Assembly (NCBI GenBank): GCA_964360145.1 | Contig: CAYHWW010000163.1 | Coordinates: 1-7,483 of the forward strand | DNA: 7,483 bases | Reading direction: 5' to 3' | From: CAYHWW01 sp964360145 | GTDB taxonomy: Bacteria > Bdellovibrionota > UBA1018 > CAYHWW01 | In this document: one piece after another, positions 5,588-7,483 of the stretch | Position numbering within the stretch: the stretch's first letter is position 1 | Layout: every line of letters starts with the position of its first letter | The notes under the pieces: model-generated | The model's input: the letters and a program-made list of their open reading frames with translations, nothing else | Databases searched by the model: none | What the model was told of the DNA's origin: nothing | Position numbers and translations under genes: made by a program

Positions 5588-5618
5588 TCCGTCAATTTTA
5601 CCGTAATATTAACGGAAT
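5586..5618. promoter_or_regulatory. Operator-like inverted repeat and -10 box over the ATPase 2 start
   Basis: ATTCCGT (5586-5592) and ACGGAAT (5612-5618) are perfect inverted arms, extending to 10 of 11 matching positions. A further CCGT at 5601-5604 repeats the left half-site at a 12-bp step, and TAATATTA (5604-5611) is itself palindromic. The minus-strand -10 TAAAAT (5600-5595) lies inside, ending 7 nt before the ATG at 5587; no good -35 is seen. A protein bound here would cover both the promoter and the start codon, so repression, perhaps by the product itself, is inferred. Confidence 0.5.
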
Positions 5619-5668
5619 AGGTATCATCAAAATAAAAATGTAGTAATTTCGAGTAAATAACGCAGTGA

Positions 5669-5694
5669 GTCTTAAAAAGTAACGGCGTACCTTT
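5669..5694. repeat. Hairpin element, copy B (3' side of the LamG gene)
   Basis: Second copy of the 26-bp element at 4413-4438, in the same orientation 1256 bp away. On the minus strand AAAGGTA (5694-5688), loop CGCCGT and TACTTTT (5681-5675) pair at all 7 positions with one G-T. It begins 4 nt after the LamG stop codon. The short stem followed by T-rich sequence could give weak termination, but it is not GC-rich. Confidence 0.6.
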
Positions 5695-5698
5695 GGGT

Positions 5699-7483
5699 TT
5701 AGAAGGGGCCGTAGTTGAGGTTGGTGTAGCCGCCGCTGTTGCCGACGATGACGTCGGGGTCGGTGTTGTAGCACGACATGGCTGAGATGCGTTCGCTCAC
5801 TAACGCGGGGTTGCTGCTGGCGTTGATGGTTTCGGCGATCTGCCCGTCGGTGCCGTTGGGGTGATAGAGGCGCATCACGGCCGAGCGGCCTGCTTCAGAA
5901 TTATTCACGGCGGTGAAGAGCGCTACGCCATCACTTGACGGAGCAACAGCCACGACGTTGTTACCGGTCGAGGTAGAGTAGGAGTAGTTGTAGGTGGGAG
6001 CGGTGCGCGTGGCCCACGAGGCACCAGTGATATTGCCCGTGTAGGTGCTAGAGCCCGCGCTGTTCGCTACGGCCGTAGTGACGCCAGCGTTATCGTTGAA
6101 GTGAAAGAGCGCGGTGGTATTTGCGTCTGCGGTGAAGGCTTCGCTTGGCACGCCTGCGACTTCAGCGGTGTAGCGGGCGGTGTTTGAGATTCTCACTTCG
6201 TCGATGTCGCCTACGAAACCAGCGGCAGTGGCACAAGCCGTAGCGGAGGAAGATCGGCCGCCCACGCAAAGAGCGGGACCGTCAGAGGTGACAAGGCCGG
6301 CCACTGCAACGCCGGTAAAGCTATTATCAAGCTTACCATCAAGGTAGAGCCTGAGCGTTGTGCCAGATAGTGAAGCGGCTACATGATGCCAATTGCCATC
6401 TGTGACGGTGTTATTCGTAGAAGATCCACTGTCGACACTACTGCAATACGGCACTGCGGCGGCATAGAAACAGACTCTGTTGGTATTGGTTATGCCAAGT
6501 AGGTAACCTCGGGCCCCCGTCCAGTCAAAGAAACTCACAATATCTTTCGACGTACCAGACGTAGAAGTTTTGAACCAGGCTTCTACAGTGAGGTCGGCGG
6601 TCAGTGCAAAGGCGGCGTTGTTATTGATGGCGGCCACATTGCCCAGTGCAAAGCTGAGATTACTGCCGCTCGTCCAGGGCCAGCGTGTTGCGTTCATGAT
6701 GTGGTGCTTCGAGTCGCCACCGCCACTGGTGAGTGCTTCTTGAATGACCGAGACCCCTGTGTTGGTGGCCACGTACAATGTGTTCTTGCCTGCTACCACA
6801 GCAGAGGTGCCCGCCGTGCCCGCGATGTCATTCACCACAGCACCACTGATGACACCCGGTGTGCCGCCCAAGGTGTAGAGTCGTGCATAGGCCGAGGCAC
6901 CGCTCACAGTTGCAGAGATGCTCTCAACGCCCGAGTAGACGCCCACATAACCTTGGGTGCGGTTCCAATAGGCGACGTCGATACCGGTACTGCTGCCTGC
7001 CGTGGGTAAGAACCGCGCTTTAGGTATGCTGTCATAGGAAACTTGGTAGAGCTGGTAATGGTAACCATTGTACTCGTCGATGAGTGTAAGGTTGCCCGCC
7101 CTAGCGCATATCAGTGCCCACTGGCGACCTGAACGGTTAATGGCGTGGGCGCAAGTCGAAAAATAACTCATCATTGAACTGTAGCTTCGCGCATAGACGG
7201 CTAGGCCGGCCCAGTGGTTCGCGGTACCCGAGTTACGTTGGGCGATGGTGCGAGGTGCGGCTACGGTGCCATAGACATAAGACGAGCCACCTGCTGGCGA
7301 ATCAGCGCGATCTCTACCGAAATCGACGACAGCATTTAAAGCGTTGCCGCCGCCTAGTTGTTGGAAGGCCACATACATTTTGCCGTTGAGCATAAAGACG
7401 TCAGAAATGCGCGAGTTAGCGATGACGTTAGTGCCAGGTATGCCAAAATTCCCCGCGTAGATCGGAAGCTTCATCCACACGCT
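5699..7483 (-). CDS. LamG-domain surface/secreted protein, 5' end outside window
   Basis: The frame is open to the window edge, so at least 594 residues of a larger protein are present, ending at TAA (5701-5699). Numbering from the first GTG at 7480, residues about 275-440 form a LamG/concanavalin-like domain: FALTADLTVEAWFKT (291-305), NWHHVAASLSGTTLRLYLDG (363-382) and VGDIDEVRIS (423-432), followed by TTALFHFND (455-463), common in such proteins. The flanks (about 1-255 and 500-593) are beta-rich with repeated short strands such as LYVATNTGVSVI and GVALFTAVNN, suggesting propeller-like blades, although no repeat unit is clear enough to count. Paired cysteines (110/125, 337/346, 405/416) and the high Gly, Ser, Thr and Ala content fit an exported protein. 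The signal peptide would be upstream of the window. LamG domains bind carbohydrates or proteins; the ligand is unknown. The stop is followed by hairpin element copy B. Confidence 0.8.
   Translation of the reverse strand, partial: SVWMKLPIYAGNFGIPGTNVIANSRISDVFMLNGKMYVAFQQLGGGNALNAVVDFGRDRADSPAGGSSYVYGTVAAPRTIAQRNSGTANHWAGLAVYARSYSSMMSYFSTCAHAINRSGRQWALICARAGNLTLIDEYNGYHYQLYQVSYDSIPKARFLPTAGSSTGIDVAYWNRTQGYVGVYSGVESISATVSGASAYARLYTLGGTPGVISGAVVNDIAGTAGTSAVVAGKNTLYVATNTGVSVIQEALTSGGGDSKHHIMNATRWPWTSGSNLSFALGNVAAINNNAAFALTADLTVEAWFKTSTSGTSKDIVSFFDWTGARGYLLGITNTNRVCFYAAAVPYCSSVDSGSSTNNTVTDGNWHHVAASLSGTTLRLYLDGKLDNSFTGVAVAGLVTSDGPALCVGGRSSSATACATAAGFVGDIDEVRISNTARYTAEVAGVPSEAFTADANTTALFHFNDNAGVTTAVANSAGSSTYTGNITGASWATRTAPTYNYSYSTSTGNNVVAVAPSSDGVALFTAVNNSEAGRSAVMRLYHPNGTDGQIAETINASSNPALVSERISAMSCYNTDPDVIVGNSGGYTNLNYGPF

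Noticed and set aside
4413..5694. Insertion sequence or integron cassette around ATPase 2
   Set aside because: The flanking repeats are short and imperfect, in direct orientation, without terminal inverted repeats, target duplication, transposase or integrase. Recorded as an open possibility, not called a mobile element.

Overview
The window is bacterial DNA from a draft or metagenome-type assembly: a run of exactly 100 Ns (5137-5236) is a scaffold gap. The layout and protein styles (a degenerate receiver/HD-GYP protein, a large Ser/Thr/Gly/Ala-rich LamG surface protein, a GC-rich backbone with more AT-rich accessory genes) suggest a Bdellovibrio-like or other delta-type proteobacterium. No marker gene fixes this, so the assignment is a guess of about 50%.

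Left part (1-3172), core-like and GC-rich. A minus-strand tRNA-Val(UAC) with encoded CCA is followed by an intrinsic terminator. On the plus strand come a 471-aa protein with a pseudo-receiver, a linker domain and a degenerate HD-GYP domain (218-1633), then a Nudix hydrolase of the ADP-ribose diphosphatase type (1683-2231). A metallo-beta-lactamase-fold hydrolase (2228-3172) overlaps the Nudix gene by 4 bp and is probably translationally coupled to it.

Middle part (3165-5587), accessory. Two minus-strand ATPases of the AAA/DUF4143 type come from different subfamilies. Each has Walker A/B motifs, a winged-helix-like region and a C-terminal PD-(D/E)XK-like motif. The first runs tail-to-tail into the MBL gene with an 8-bp overlap. 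The second is split by the N gap but looks like one intact gene. The spacers are AT-rich and hold a 29-bp tandem repeat containing two promoter-like units, an operator-like inverted repeat over the start of the second ATPase, and a 26-bp hairpin-forming element present once on each side of the second ATPase gene.

Right part (5699-7483): the 3' portion of a minus-strand gene for a probable secreted or surface protein, with a LamG (concanavalin-like) domain between two beta-rich, propeller-like regions. Its 5' end lies outside the window.

The clearest shared pattern is that four of the five complete genes have a sigma-70-like -10 hexamer ending only 6-8 nt before the chosen start codon, which points to leaderless mRNAs. 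Only the MBL gene has a convincing Shine-Dalgarno. I see no complete named defence system; the repeat-flanked DUF4143 ATPase pair with its regulatory spacers is the most novel-looking part.
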